From NCBI RefSeq assembly GCF_021458635.1, contig NZ_JAIRDQ010000004.1:552953-616952 (forward strand): a stretch of 64,000 nucleotides of DNA, given 5' to 3'. Of the stretch, positions 35,359 to 44,582 are shown in pieces. The first letter of the stretch is position 1. Each line of letters begins with the position of its first letter. The stretch comes from Bradyrhizobium monzae (lineage in GTDB: Bacteria > Pseudomonadota > Alphaproteobacteria > Rhizobiales > Xanthobacteraceae). A model generated the notes under the pieces. It had not been told where the DNA came from. It saw only the letters and a program-made list of their open reading frames with translations, and searched no databases. Made by a program: the position numbers and the translations under genes.

Positions 35359-36084
35359 TTACTTTTGTTTACCTGAGCCCGGCAATTGCAAGGGCGAGCC
35401 CGCACCCGGGGCGACCGGCGTTCCGCATTTGCCGTTCGCGCCGCCCTGGGACTGGATGAACAGGCCCTGCACCTTGCCGCTGTCGGATTCCACCCGGGAG
35501 ACGCCGGTGGTCATGTCGACCATCAGGCGGTCGCCGCGCAGCACGTTCTGGCACTGCGTCAGCACCACGCCGCCGAGCATGGTGATGAGGTTGGTCTTGG
35601 TGTCGAACACGGCGGTCTCGCCGGTCACCACCTGGTCCTTCTGGGTGACGACGACATTGCCGCGCGCTTCCAGCCGCTTGATCGAGGAGGCGCCGCCCGG
35701 CCCCGGCGTCGCCGATTGCATCGGCGCGCCCTTGGTCGCCTTGGCGCCCTTGGCCGGCTCAGCCTGCGGCACGGCCGCCTTGTCGCTGCTGGATTCGTAG
35801 AACACCACCAGCGTCTTCGAGGTCATGGTGGTGTCGCCCTGCACGACCTTCACATTGCCCGCGAAGGTCGCTTCCTTTTTCTTGTCGCGCATCTCGAGCG
35901 AGGCGGCCTCGATCTGGATCGGCTGATCGCGGTTCTGCGAAAAGCCCTGCATCGCATTGGGCACGCCCTGCATCGTGCTTTGCGCGACCGCCGCACCGGT
36001 CGCAATCAGCGCAGCGCCGCCAAGCCAAACCGCTGCGACGATGGCGCGACGCTTGCTGTCGTTGCGCGGGAAAAAATGAGCCAT
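35359..36084 (-). CDS. lptA: LPS transport periplasmic protein LptA (OstA-like)
   Basis: LptA forms the periplasmic bridge that carries LPS from LptC to LptD. The 241-residue protein has an N-terminal signal (KRRAIVAAVWLGGAALIATG, cleaved after AVA), then the OstA beta-jellyroll: DQPIQIEAASLEMRDKKKEA, FAGNVKVVQGDTTM and a late GDRLMVDMTTGVSRVES. An insert rich in Ala, Lys and Pro lies at about residues 100-130. A GTG three codons upstream overlapping the lptC stop is an alternative start. A 220-bp gap without a visible gene separates it from lptB. Confidence 0.9.
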   Translation of the reverse strand: MAHFFPRNDSKRRAIVAAVWLGGAALIATGAAVAQSTMQGVPNAMQGFSQNRDQPIQIEAASLEMRDKKKEATFAGNVKVVQGDTTMTSKTLVVFYESSSDKAAVPQAEPAKGAKATKGAPMQSATPGPGGASSIKRLEARGNVVVTQKDQVVTGETAVFDTKTNLITMLGGVVLTQCQNVLRGDRLMVDMTTGVSRVESDSGKVQGLFIQSQGGANGKCGTPVAPGAGSPLQLPGSGKQK

Positions 36085-36089
36085 GAAAA

Positions 36090-36821
36090 TCACTTTGAGT
36101 TCGCAGATTTGTTCCTGGACTTCGCAGGCACAGGCGCCGGCGCGGGCTGCTCGACCGGCGCGGGCGCAGCGTCATCCGTGCTGATCTTGTCCAGATACAT
36201 CACGACATTGCCTTCGAAACGAATGACGTCGCCGCCTTCGGTGATGCGCAAGCGATCGGCGGTCAGCGTGCCGTTGGTCAGCTTGACGTCGACATGATCG
36301 TCCGAGGAGACCGTGCCCTTGCCCATGTCGACGAAAGCGGAGTTCAACCGCGCCTCGTAGCCGGTCGAGGTGCGCAGGAAGATGTCCTTGTGCAAATCGA
36401 GCTGCTGTTGCTTGTTGTCGAACCGGCCGGTGCGGGCATCGAGCAGTAGGGTCGACTGGTCTTCCATCAGCACCTTCGCCTTGAGGTCGTTGAGGTCGAC
36501 ATGGTCGGGATCGGTGATGTCCTGCGTCGCGGTCTTGGCCCAGAGCTCGTAGGGCCGCTGGTCCGGCGTGAAGCCGGACAGATGCGGCGATTCCATCGTG
36601 ATCTTGGTACCCGTCACCACCAGGTTTCCGGAATCGACCTTCACGGGGATCATGGTGAAGGGGTTGAGGAAGGTGGAGACCGCAACGATCGAGGCCATGG
36701 CGAGAATCACGGTCACCGGCACCGCGATGCGCAGAATCCGCACCAGGCGGCTGTGGCGCGCCGCGCTGGCAAACTTCGCCGCGAGCGCGGCGTCGTAGGT
36801 GGAAAACTGGGCCGAATTCAC
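36090..36821 (-). CDS. lptC: LPS export periplasmic membrane protein LptC
   Basis: LptC is a bitopic protein that receives LPS from LptBFG and hands it to LptA. The 243-residue protein has one N-terminal membrane segment (ILRIAVPVTVILAMASIVAV) and a periplasmic OstA-like domain. The C-terminus is Pro/Ala-rich and basic. The start is a GTG with GGAG 5 bases upstream. It leads lptC-lptA-lptB; the RNase D gene lies upstream. Confidence 0.9.
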   Translation of the reverse strand: MNSAQFSTYDAALAAKFASAARHSRLVRILRIAVPVTVILAMASIVAVSTFLNPFTMIPVKVDSGNLVVTGTKITMESPHLSGFTPDQRPYELWAKTATQDITDPDHVDLNDLKAKVLMEDQSTLLLDARTGRFDNKQQQLDLHKDIFLRTSTGYEARLNSAFVDMGKGTVSSDDHVDVKLTNGTLTADRLRITEGGDVIRFEGNVVMYLDKISTDDAAPAPVEQPAPAPVPAKSRNKSANSK

Positions 36822-36994
36822 CGCTGCTCCAGGGTGTCGCTCGCCTTGTCCGATCGCGGGCGTGCCATTGTACCCGGAAGCGCCAAATTATGCAGCCTTG
36901 CACATATCAGCCTTGGACATATCAGCCTTGGACAGGCCGTTACGAAAGTGTCCGAAACGGGGCGGCAACCTGAACCCAACAGCCTGCAGCGGGC

Positions 36995-37609
36995 TCAGGA
37001 ATGCGCAAAAATGTCCTCTTCCTCCCAGCCCTGGAGGTCGAGCAGGGCGCGGGTCGGCAGGAAGTCGAAACAGGCTTTTGCCAGCGCGGTGCGGCCTTCC
37101 CGGACCAGCATGGCGTCGAGCCGCTCGCGCAGGGCGTGCAGGTGCAGCACGTCGGAGGCGGCGTAGGCGAGCTGCGGCTCGGTCAGGCTGTCGGAACCCC
37201 AGTCGCTGGATTGCTGCTGCTTGGAGAGGTCGACATTGAGCACCTCGCGGACGAGGTCCTTAAGGCCGTGGCGGTCGGTATAGGTGCGGGTCAGGCGGGA
37301 GGCGATCTTGGTGCAGTAGATCGGCCCGGTCATCACGCCGAAGCTCTGGTAGAGCACCGCGACGTCGAACCGCGCGAAATGGAAGATCTTGGTGATGGCG
37401 GGATTGGCCAGCAGGGCCTTCAGGTTCGGCGCGTCGGTGTGACCCTTGGGAATCTGCACCACGTCGGCACTGCCGTCGCCGGGCGAGAGCTGGACCACGC
37501 AGAGCCGGTCGCGGTGCGGGTTCAACCCCATGGTCTCGGTGTCGATCGCGACCGCGCCGGTGTAGCGGGTGAGGTCAGGCAGGTCGCCGCGATGCAGGCG
37601 TACGGTCAT
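36995..37609 (-). CDS. Ribonuclease D-like 3'-5' exonuclease (short form)
   Basis: A 204-residue DEDDy exonuclease. Exo I is AIDTETMGLNPHRDRL, Exo II is KIFHFARFDVAVL and Exo III is LAYAASDVLHLHAL, with the Tyr and Asp of the catalytic set. There is no HRDC domain, so it is shorter than E. coli RNase D, which is normal for this alphaproteobacterial group. Its role is probably tRNA or other RNA 3' trimming. It lies upstream of lptC on the same strand. Confidence 0.9.
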   Translation of the reverse strand: MTVRLHRGDLPDLTRYTGAVAIDTETMGLNPHRDRLCVVQLSPGDGSADVVQIPKGHTDAPNLKALLANPAITKIFHFARFDVAVLYQSFGVMTGPIYCTKIASRLTRTYTDRHGLKDLVREVLNVDLSKQQQSSDWGSDSLTEPQLAYAASDVLHLHALRERLDAMLVREGRTALAKACFDFLPTRALLDLQGWEEEDIFAHS

Positions 37610-37762
37610 GGCGTTTCAAACCCTCGATCGAATCGGCGCTAGATCAAATTAATGCCTGAAGCGGCAACTGGCGAGGGCCGGCCGGGTCGAAGATCCGCCA
37701 GCAGCCTTGCGCGCCGCGATGTAGCTGCTGGCCACGGTCGGCGCAAGCATCGCGGCCGTATT

Positions 37763-39490
37763 TCAACCGGCCGGCGCGCGTCCGGCGGCCGAGACGCAGA
37801 GCCGTCTGGTCCGGAACACCACGTCATGCTGCGAGGACAATGTCTCGCAGCGATCGACCACGTAACCGATGCCGTGCCCCGCGGCATAGGCCAATCGTGC
37901 GGCGTGGGACGCCAGCGCCTCCGTCTCGGTCATCCGCTCGTGCCAGATCCAGTAGTAGGACGGCGTCCACATCGCGGCGGCGCCGCGCTTGTGGTCGACC
38001 CAGATGCGGCGATGCGCCACGAATTCGAAGATGGTCGTCCGCGTGAGCGCGAGGTCCGCGGGATCCGCCGGCGTGGTTTCCGGGCGATGGGGTAGCGGCA
38101 GGAAGATCGCATCGGCCCGTGTCGCAGCGCGCGCCCAATTGCCGACGTCCTGCCACTCACCGACCCCATCGTTGAAGAGGCGGTTGACGGCGACGTTCTG
38201 CCAGACCGCAAGCGGCCATAGAACCAGACCCACCAGCGCCAACGCCGCATAGCCGAACCGGCGATGCGAGGCGGGCGCGTCGTCCGTCACGCGCGTGGCC
38301 AGGACCACGCCCACAACCAGCGGAACGATGAGCGCGATCGCGATGCCGTCGATGCCGAGGCAAAGCACCATCAGGCACCCCGGGAGGAAGGCCATCGCAC
38401 GGTCACGGCTCAGCCAGTTGGTCGTGAGCGCCGCCACGGCAAGTCCGGCCAAAAGATAGATCTGCGTCCCCGAACGCAGCAGCTGAAGATTGAGAACGAG
38501 ATTCGCGCCGGAGACGAATGGAATGACGATACCGACCGCATAGACCAGGATCGCGCCGAGATAGGCCGCCTGCAACGCGCGCGCCCGGGCGCCGAACCAC
38601 GCAAACGCGGCGGCGCCGACAGCGATCACCGCGACCGTCGCGAGGATGCTGTCGAGATCGGCCGCCGTGATCAGCGAATGGCCGGCATAATATTCATGGA
38701 GATAGGCCGGATAGTCGAAGCCGGGCGGCTTGCCGAACTCGGGATTGCCGAGCACGGCATGCAGGACCGGATAGGCAATGGGGAGCGAGATCACGACCCC
38801 GGCGAAGGTCCGCCAGCAGACGGTCCGCAGTGGCGTCTCGCCTCGAAGCATCGAGGTGACCGCGACGAGAACCAGCAGCGGTGCCAGCCAGACGGCAACG
38901 AAGGCATTGACGAAGAAGGTGACACCGCAGGCAATGGCCGCCGACATGAACCATCGTCGCGCCGCGAAATAGATTGCGAGCAGGACGGTGCCGTTGGCGA
39001 TCTCGGAATGCGTGAAATAGTTCACGAACAGTCCGCCCATGCCGACCGGGCTGTAACCGTCGAGGAACGCGATCGCGCACAGGATCAGGCTGAAGACGAT
39101 CTTGTCACGCCGCGTGACGACGCCGAGCAGCGAGGCGCAGCACAGGAAGCCGATCAGAGACAACAGGCGCGACAGATAATTCAGAACGAAGAACAGCACT
39201 TCCGTCTGCCCCAAATCCTTCTGCGTGTCGTTCAGCAGGATCCAGACGCCAGAGGCGAAATAGCGCAGGGACTGGATGAAGGCGTCATCGTGAAACTGCG
39301 GCTCGTTGCCGAGCCCGGCGACGATCGGAAGATGGAACAGGTTGTTCTCGATGCCGAAGACGAAGCCGGTGCGCAGCAGGGACACCACGGCCGCGAACGC
39401 CGCAATCACCAGCGTATCGACGATCGCAGGCGAGAGCGCCCGCAAGCTCTTCCGGCTCGCCGTACCCAGGCTCGAGGTCGCGAGGCTCAT
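37763..39490 (-). CDS. Polytopic membrane protein, GT-C glycosyltransferase-like
   Basis: A 575-residue integral membrane protein with roughly 11-13 hydrophobic segments. A loop near residue 60 reads FHDDAFIQSL; the acidic pair after the first membrane segment is a feature of GT-C sugar transferases that use polyprenyl-phosphate sugars. The C-terminal 120 residues are soluble (LPLPHRPETTPADPADLALT and FEFVAHRRIWVDHKR). I do not recognise a named family with certainty. Its start overlaps the stop of the UbiA gene (ATGA), so the two are coupled. With dprE1/dprE2-like genes close by, it is a candidate for the enzyme that uses polyprenyl-phospho-pentose. That is inference. Confidence 0.7.
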   Translation of the reverse strand: MSLATSSLGTASRKSLRALSPAIVDTLVIAAFAAVVSLLRTGFVFGIENNLFHLPIVAGLGNEPQFHDDAFIQSLRYFASGVWILLNDTQKDLGQTEVLFFVLNYLSRLLSLIGFLCCASLLGVVTRRDKIVFSLILCAIAFLDGYSPVGMGGLFVNYFTHSEIANGTVLLAIYFAARRWFMSAAIACGVTFFVNAFVAVWLAPLLVLVAVTSMLRGETPLRTVCWRTFAGVVISLPIAYPVLHAVLGNPEFGKPPGFDYPAYLHEYYAGHSLITAADLDSILATVAVIAVGAAAFAWFGARARALQAAYLGAILVYAVGIVIPFVSGANLVLNLQLLRSGTQIYLLAGLAVAALTTNWLSRDRAMAFLPGCLMVLCLGIDGIAIALIVPLVVGVVLATRVTDDAPASHRRFGYAALALVGLVLWPLAVWQNVAVNRLFNDGVGEWQDVGNWARAATRADAIFLPLPHRPETTPADPADLALTRTTIFEFVAHRRIWVDHKRGAAAMWTPSYYWIWHERMTETEALASHAARLAYAAGHGIGYVVDRCETLSSQHDVVFRTRRLCVSAAGRAPAG

Positions 39491-40815
39491 CAGATCGCCG
39501 CCAGCATGATGCAGACCATCGCCGCCACGACGACGCGGCTCGCGCCGTCCCGGAAGGCGTAGATGATGGGATCGTCGGGCATCTCGCGGCGATGCGCGAT
39601 CATCAGGGCGCGGCCGAACCAGTACAACAGCAAGGGCGCGAGCAGCCACAGCATCCAGGGCCGGCTGTAGAGCGGCGTCACCGCGGAGGACGAGACGTAG
39701 AGCGCGAACACCGTCACCGCATTCATGGCGCTCGCGGCCGCCATCGCGGCGATGATGTGCAGATCGCTGATGCGGTAGTCGCGGTTGGAGGGATCGGCGA
39801 GGCCTTCGCCCTGGCGCATGCTGAGCTCGCTGAAGCGCTTGATCAGCGCGAGCGAGGTGAACACGAACAGCGAGAACACCATGAGCCATTCCGACAGCAC
39901 GACACCGGCCGCGACCGCGCCGGCGCCGATGCGCAAGGAGTAGAGCCCGGCGAGGGTGACGACATCGACCAGCATCTTGCGCTTGAGCACGAGCGAATAG
40001 GCGATGGTGGTGGCGAGATAGGCGGCGAGCACGCCGAGGAAGGTTACGGAGATGGAGAGGCTGGCGGCGACGGCGACCAGCCACAGCGCAGGGATCGCTG
40101 ACAGCGCCGAGGAGATCGGCAGGTCACCCGCCGCGAGCGCGCGATGGCGCTTGGTCGGATGCTGGCGATCGGCGGCGAGGTCGAGCAGGTCGTTCATCAG
40201 ATAGGCACCCGACGCGCAGGCCGAGAATGCCAGGAACGCCAGCAGCGTGGTGCCGAGCGTGGCGAGGTTCATCTGATGTGCCGTGATGACGGGTACGAAC
40301 ACGAGCGTGTTCTTGGCGTATTGATAGACCCGTAGCGCCTTCGCCCAGGTTTTGAGAGATGCGCGGCCGCGGCTTCGGTGCGCGATGCGCTCGATCGCGG
40401 CGCGATCGAACGGCAGATGCTCACCCGCGGCAAGATCGGCCGGCGTCACGACGCCGTCAAAGCCGAGATGCGCGGCGATGCCGGCTGCATGATCGGCGAA
40501 GCGGCGCGCGACCAGAAAAATCCTCTCGCCCCGCGCGCGTGCCACCAGCGCCTGGTTCAGCACGTCGGCATCGTAGGGAAGGTGGGCGTAGTCGAGCTCG
40601 GCGCACGCCAGAATATCCGTGAGCGCTGCCATGCCTGCGCGGCCGCCGGCGCCAAAGCGGGCCAGCATGCGCGCCGGACTGGAGAACAGCGCCTCCATCA
40701 ATAATTCAGAGCGCAGCAGAGCGCCTTCGAGATCGATGACGAGGGTGCGGGCGGGCGCCGAATTCGCCTGCGGCGCGGCTTCGCTCCGATCGTACTGCCT
40801 GACGGGCTGCTCCAT
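39490..40815 (-). CDS. HAD-UbiA fusion, decaprenyl-phosphate phosphoribosyltransferase-like
   Basis: A 441-residue protein in two parts. Residues 22-150 resemble a HAD phosphatase, but motif I reads VIDLEGALL instead of the usual DxDGT: Asp28 is kept and the second Asp is Glu30. Residues 160-441 are a UbiA-type prenyltransferase with about nine membrane segments, with NDLLDLAADRQHP and KRKMLVDVVTLAGLYSLRIG. This group includes mycobacterial Rv3806c, which joins phosphoribosyl diphosphate to decaprenyl phosphate. The start MEQPVRQYD is chosen; an ATG 13 codons upstream exists. Coupled to the membrane protein downstream. Confidence 0.85.
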   Translation of the reverse strand: MEQPVRQYDRSEAAPQANSAPARTLVIDLEGALLRSELLMEALFSSPARMLARFGAGGRAGMAALTDILACAELDYAHLPYDADVLNQALVARARGERIFLVARRFADHAAGIAAHLGFDGVVTPADLAAGEHLPFDRAAIERIAHRSRGRASLKTWAKALRVYQYAKNTLVFVPVITAHQMNLATLGTTLLAFLAFSACASGAYLMNDLLDLAADRQHPTKRHRALAAGDLPISSALSAIPALWLVAVAASLSISVTFLGVLAAYLATTIAYSLVLKRKMLVDVVTLAGLYSLRIGAGAVAAGVVLSEWLMVFSLFVFTSLALIKRFSELSMRQGEGLADPSNRDYRISDLHIIAAMAAASAMNAVTVFALYVSSSAVTPLYSRPWMLWLLAPLLLYWFGRALMIAHRREMPDDPIIYAFRDGASRVVVAAMVCIMLAAI

Positions 40816-41089
40816 CCGAAAACGCTCTGTCTGACCGCGACACGGCCGGCCCAAGTTCTGGGGAGGCCGGGAGCAGGAAAATGGACGCCCGCGAGCCTAG
40901 GGAGCATTCGCTAAGGGCGGCTTAATTCGGCCGGCGGAACGGCGGCTGAGAGGGCCCGCCGCCAGGCTGTTGCAGGGATCCCACAATCCGGCGCGCGCTC
41001 GATATACCAGCGGAACTTGAGGCCCGCGCCCGTGGAAATCGCCCGCGCCCACCCTATCTGAGCCCGGCTTCTCACATGCATCAGGTGCC

Positions 41090-42361
41090 ATGACAGACCA
41101 GACGCTCGCCGCGCCGATCGACGATCAGCAGGAACGCCAGCGCGGCTTTTCGCGCTACCAGTCACTCCTGGTGGCGCTGCTCGCGTTCGCACAGTTCACG
41201 ATCATCCTCGATTTCATCATCATGTCGCCGCTCGGCGCCATCCTGATGCCCTCGCTCAACATCACGGCCGGGCAATTCGGCGTCGCGGTGTCGGCCTACG
41301 CGTTCAGCGCCGGACTATCGGGCATCCTGGCCGCCGGCTTTGCCGACCGCTTCGACCGCAAGCGGCTGCTGCTGTTCTTCTATGTCGGCTTCACGCTCGG
41401 AACGCTGCTCTGCGCGCTGGCGCAGACCTACCACGTGCTGCTGCTCGGCCGGATCGTGACCGGATTGTTCGGCGGCGTGATCGGCTCGATCGTGCTCGCC
41501 ATCGTCACCGATCTGTTTCCGCTACACTTGCGCGGCCGCGTCATGGGATTCGTGCAGACGGCGTTCGCCGCGAGCCAGGTGCTGGGCGTTCCGGCCGGAC
41601 TGTTTCTCGCCAATCACTGGAGCTGGCATGTCTGCTTCTTTGCGATCATCGGCCTGTCGATCCTGGCGATCGCCATCATCGCCTTCGCCATGGAGCCGGT
41701 CGACGCGCATCTGAAGCTGAAGCAGGACAGGAACCCGTTCCACCATCTGGTCGCGACGGTCAGTGAGCCGCGCTACACGCTGGCCTTCGCGGTCACGACC
41801 TTGCTGGCGACGGGCGGCTACATGCTGATGCCGTATTCCAGCGCCTTCACCGTCAACAATATCGGCATCGACATCGTGCATCTGCCGACGATCTATCTGG
41901 TCTCCGGCCTGTTCAGCATCGTCACCGGACCGCTGGTCGGCCGCGCCAGCGACGCCTTCGGCAAATATCCGACCTTCGTGTTCGGCTGCGCGATGACCGC
42001 CATCATGGTGCTGATCTACACCCATCTCGGCCACGTCTCGCTGGTGACCGCGATCGTCGTCAACGTGCTGATGTTCGTCGGCATCTTCTCGCGCATGATC
42101 CCGTCGCAGGCGCTGATGTCGGCGATCCCCGACCCGAGCCAGCGCGGCTCGTTCAGCGCGGTCAGCGCCTCGCTCCAGCAGCTCTCCGGCGGGCTCGGCT
42201 CGGTGCTCGCGGCCGCGATCATCTCGCAACAACCGGACGGTTCGCTGCTCCATTTCGAGCGGATCGGCTATGTCGTCGTCACCACGACGATGATCACGCT
42301 GTTGATGATGTATTTTGTGCAGAAATCGGTGGCGGAGAGGGCGGGGAGGAGCGTGGTGTGA
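41090..42361 (+). CDS. Major facilitator superfamily transporter
   Basis: A 423-residue MFS protein with about 12 membrane segments. GFADRFDRKRLLLFFYVG is the conserved loop between segments 2 and 3 (motif A), and GRIVTGLFGGVIGSIVLA is segment 4. The group is drug/sugar efflux-like and the substrate is unknown. It is divergent from the UbiA gene across 274 bp and is followed by a convergent tRNA gene, so it is probably a single-gene unit. A link to the polyprenyl-sugar genes on either side is possible but not shown. Confidence 0.88.
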   Translation: MTDQTLAAPIDDQQERQRGFSRYQSLLVALLAFAQFTIILDFIIMSPLGAILMPSLNITAGQFGVAVSAYAFSAGLSGILAAGFADRFDRKRLLLFFYVGFTLGTLLCALAQTYHVLLLGRIVTGLFGGVIGSIVLAIVTDLFPLHLRGRVMGFVQTAFAASQVLGVPAGLFLANHWSWHVCFFAIIGLSILAIAIIAFAMEPVDAHLKLKQDRNPFHHLVATVSEPRYTLAFAVTTLLATGGYMLMPYSSAFTVNNIGIDIVHLPTIYLVSGLFSIVTGPLVGRASDAFGKYPTFVFGCAMTAIMVLIYTHLGHVSLVTAIVVNVLMFVGIFSRMIPSQALMSAIPDPSQRGSFSAVSASLQQLSGGLGSVLAAAIISQQPDGSLLHFERIGYVVVTTTMITLLMMYFVQKSVAERAGRSVV

Positions 42362-42467
42362 GGGATTTTGGTCCCATCAGCCATCCCGCAGCGGCGATGC
42401 AAAGATCGCGGTCCGGCTAGCTCCGATGATTGGAAGCAGGCCTATTTGGGGACCAAATCCCGCAAAA

Positions 42468-42554
<87 letters not shown>

Positions 42555-42704
42555 ATGCCGTTTGGGGCACGGAGGCGGTTACTACGGTTCAGTGACGCGG
42601 TTGTCAATTCATGGTTCGGCTTGCCGATTGCGCATTGCAAACCGGGCCGATACAAGCCTGATAACACGCACTCTTCCTGCAGGATCGGACCCAGGACAAT
42701 TCTA

Positions 42705-43670
42705 ATGGCATCGAATCTGGAAACTCTCGTCACGGTTTTCGGCGGATCGGGGTTTTTGGGCCGGAATGTCGTCCGCGCGCTGTGCCGGCGGGACTACCGG
42801 GTCCGGGTCGCGGTGCGGCGGCCGGAACTGGCCGGATACCTCCAGCCTTCCGGCAAGGTCGGCCAGGTCCACACCATCCAGGCCAATCTGCGCTATCCGG
42901 CCTCGGTCGAGGCGGCGGTGCGCGATTCGGATGTGGTGATCAATCTGGTCGGCATCCTCACCGAGGGCGGCGGGCAGACCTTCGACGCCGTCCAGGCCAA
43001 GGGCGCCGAGACCGTCGCCAGGGCGGCGGCCGCCGTCGGCGCGAGGCTGATCCACGTCTCGGCGATCGGCGCCGACGCCGAATCGCCCTCGCTTTATGCC
43101 AAGGCCAAGGCAGCCGGCGAGGCCGCGGTGATCGCGGCCGTGCCGTCGGCCACGATCTTCCGTCCCTCCGTGATGTTCGGCCCCGAGGACCAGTTCACCA
43201 ACCGCTTCGCGGCGCTGGCGCGGCTGTCGCCGGTGCTGCCGCTGATCGGCGGCGAGACCAGGATGCAGCCGGTCTATGTCGGCGACGTCGCCACCGCGAT
43301 TGCGGATGCCGTCGACGGCAAGGCCAAGGCGGGCGCCACCTACGAGCTCGGCGGGCCGGAAGTGCTGACGATGCGCGAGATCATCGAGGCCATCGTCGCC
43401 ATCGCCGATCGCAAGCCGACGCTGGCGCCGCTGTCGTTCGGCCTCGCCCGCCTCAACGCCTCCTTGCTGCAATTCGCCCCGGGCGCGCTGAAGCTGACGC
43501 CGGACCAGGTGACGCTGCTCGAGCGCGACAATGTCGTGTCGGATGCGGCCAAGGCCGCCGGGCTGACGCTGGAAGGCCTCGGCATCGCCGCCGATTCGCT
43601 GGAAGCGGTCGCCCCGCAGTACCTGTGGCGTTTCCGCCCGCAGGGCCAGTTCCAGCGCAAGAGCGCGTGA
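42705..43670 (+). CDS. Complex I NDUFA9-subunit-like NAD(P)-binding protein
   Basis: A 321-residue atypical short-chain dehydrogenase. The N-terminal motif is VTVFGGSGFLGRNVVRALC, followed by VVINLVGILTEGG, LIHVSAIGADAESPSLYAKAK split before GEAAV, and IFRPSVMFGPEDQFTNRFA, the signature of the NDUFA9 group. In mitochondria this protein is an accessory complex I subunit; in alphaproteobacteria its role is unclear. It lies between tRNA-Leu and the DprE2-like gene. Confidence 0.88.
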   Translation: MASNLETLVTVFGGSGFLGRNVVRALCRRDYRVRVAVRRPELAGYLQPSGKVGQVHTIQANLRYPASVEAAVRDSDVVINLVGILTEGGGQTFDAVQAKGAETVARAAAAVGARLIHVSAIGADAESPSLYAKAKAAGEAAVIAAVPSATIFRPSVMFGPEDQFTNRFAALARLSPVLPLIGGETRMQPVYVGDVATAIADAVDGKAKAGATYELGGPEVLTMREIIEAIVAIADRKPTLAPLSFGLARLNASLLQFAPGALKLTPDQVTLLERDNVVSDAAKAAGLTLEGLGIAADSLEAVAPQYLWRFRPQGQFQRKSA

Positions 43671-43687
43671 GGGCTCGTTCTCTCCGC

Positions 43688-43812
43688 CGTCATGGCCGGG
43701 CATAGCCGTCCGAAGGACGGCGTCGCTTCGCTCGCCTATGTCCCGGCCATCCACGTCTTTCTTAATGCGGACGCCAAGAACGTGGATGCCCGGCACAAGG
43801 CCGGGCATGACG
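43688..43812. repeat. Intergenic palindromic repeat (type 2)
   Basis: CGTCATGGCCGGGCATAGCC at the left and GGCCGGGCATGACG at the right, with inner arms CCGTCCGAAGGACGG and ATCCACGTCTT / AAGAACGTGGAT. The pattern is characteristic of high-copy repeats in Bradyrhizobium genomes. It fills the gap between two convergent genes and may act as a bidirectional 3' end. Confidence 0.75.
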
Positions 43813-43838
43813 AGACAGTGGTGTGAGCCGCAAGAACG

Positions 43839-44579
43839 TCAAAACTTCAGCTTCTTGAACACCGCCTCCGGCAGCGTCTTGATGATGAGCATCACGAGAC
43901 GCCATTTGCCGCTGATATAGACGACATCCGTCTTCTTCGCGACGGCTGCGAGGATCGCATCACCCACGACCGGCGCATCGACGGTGAGTGGGCCGATCAG
44001 CTTCATGCCTTCCGTCATCTTGGTGCGGACGAAGCCAGGTTTCACGGTGACGACATGCACGCCGCCGCGGCTGGCGCGGGCGCGCAGGCCCGACAGGAAG
44101 GCCGAGAAGCCGGCTTTCGCGGAGCCATAGACATAGTTCGAGGCGCGGCCACGATCGCCTGCGACCGACGACACGCCGACAATCGTGCCATTGCCGCGGC
44201 CTAAGAACTTTTCGGCGAACAGGCCGAGGATCAGTGACGGACCCTCGTAGTTCGAGCGCATGATCGCCGTGGCGTGCGCGAGATCGCTCTCGGCGCTTGG
44301 CTGCACGCCCAGGAGCCCGATGATCGAGACGACGACGTCGGGCAACACGGGAAGGCCCGCGACAAAGCCGTCGAACGAGGCGGTGTCGAGCACGTCGAAT
44401 GTCCACGTCCTCGCTTCGATATTGTAGCGCGCGCGCAGATCCGCCGCGTCAGGCTCCAGCGCGGCGGCATCGCGGCCTGCGACGCCGACATCGTAGCCTG
44501 CTTTGGCAAAGGCACGTGCCGCGGCGCGGCCGATATCAGAGGAGCCACCGAGCACCAGAACGGTCTTGCGTGATGTCAC
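43839..44579 (-). CDS. DprE2-like SDR (polyprenylphospho-keto-pentose reductase)
   Basis: A 246-residue SDR starting at GTG. The cofactor site is TVLVLGGSSDIGRAAARAFA and the catalytic pair is YVYGSAKAGFSAFL, with GVSSVAGDRGRAS before it. This pattern is typical of DprE2, which reduces decaprenylphospho-2-keto-ribose to the arabinose form. The DprE1-like gene lies 3 bp upstream on the same strand, strong support for the pairing. The last 60 residues (PGFVRTKMTEGMKL onward) are hydrophobic and may touch the membrane. Confidence 0.82.
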   Translation of the reverse strand: MTSRKTVLVLGGSSDIGRAAARAFAKAGYDVGVAGRDAAALEPDAADLRARYNIEARTWTFDVLDTASFDGFVAGLPVLPDVVVSIIGLLGVQPSAESDLAHATAIMRSNYEGPSLILGLFAEKFLGRGNGTIVGVSSVAGDRGRASNYVYGSAKAGFSAFLSGLRARASRGGVHVVTVKPGFVRTKMTEGMKLIGPLTVDAPVVGDAILAAVAKKTDVVYISGKWRLVMLIIKTLPEAVFKKLKF

Positions 44580-44582
44580 GGT

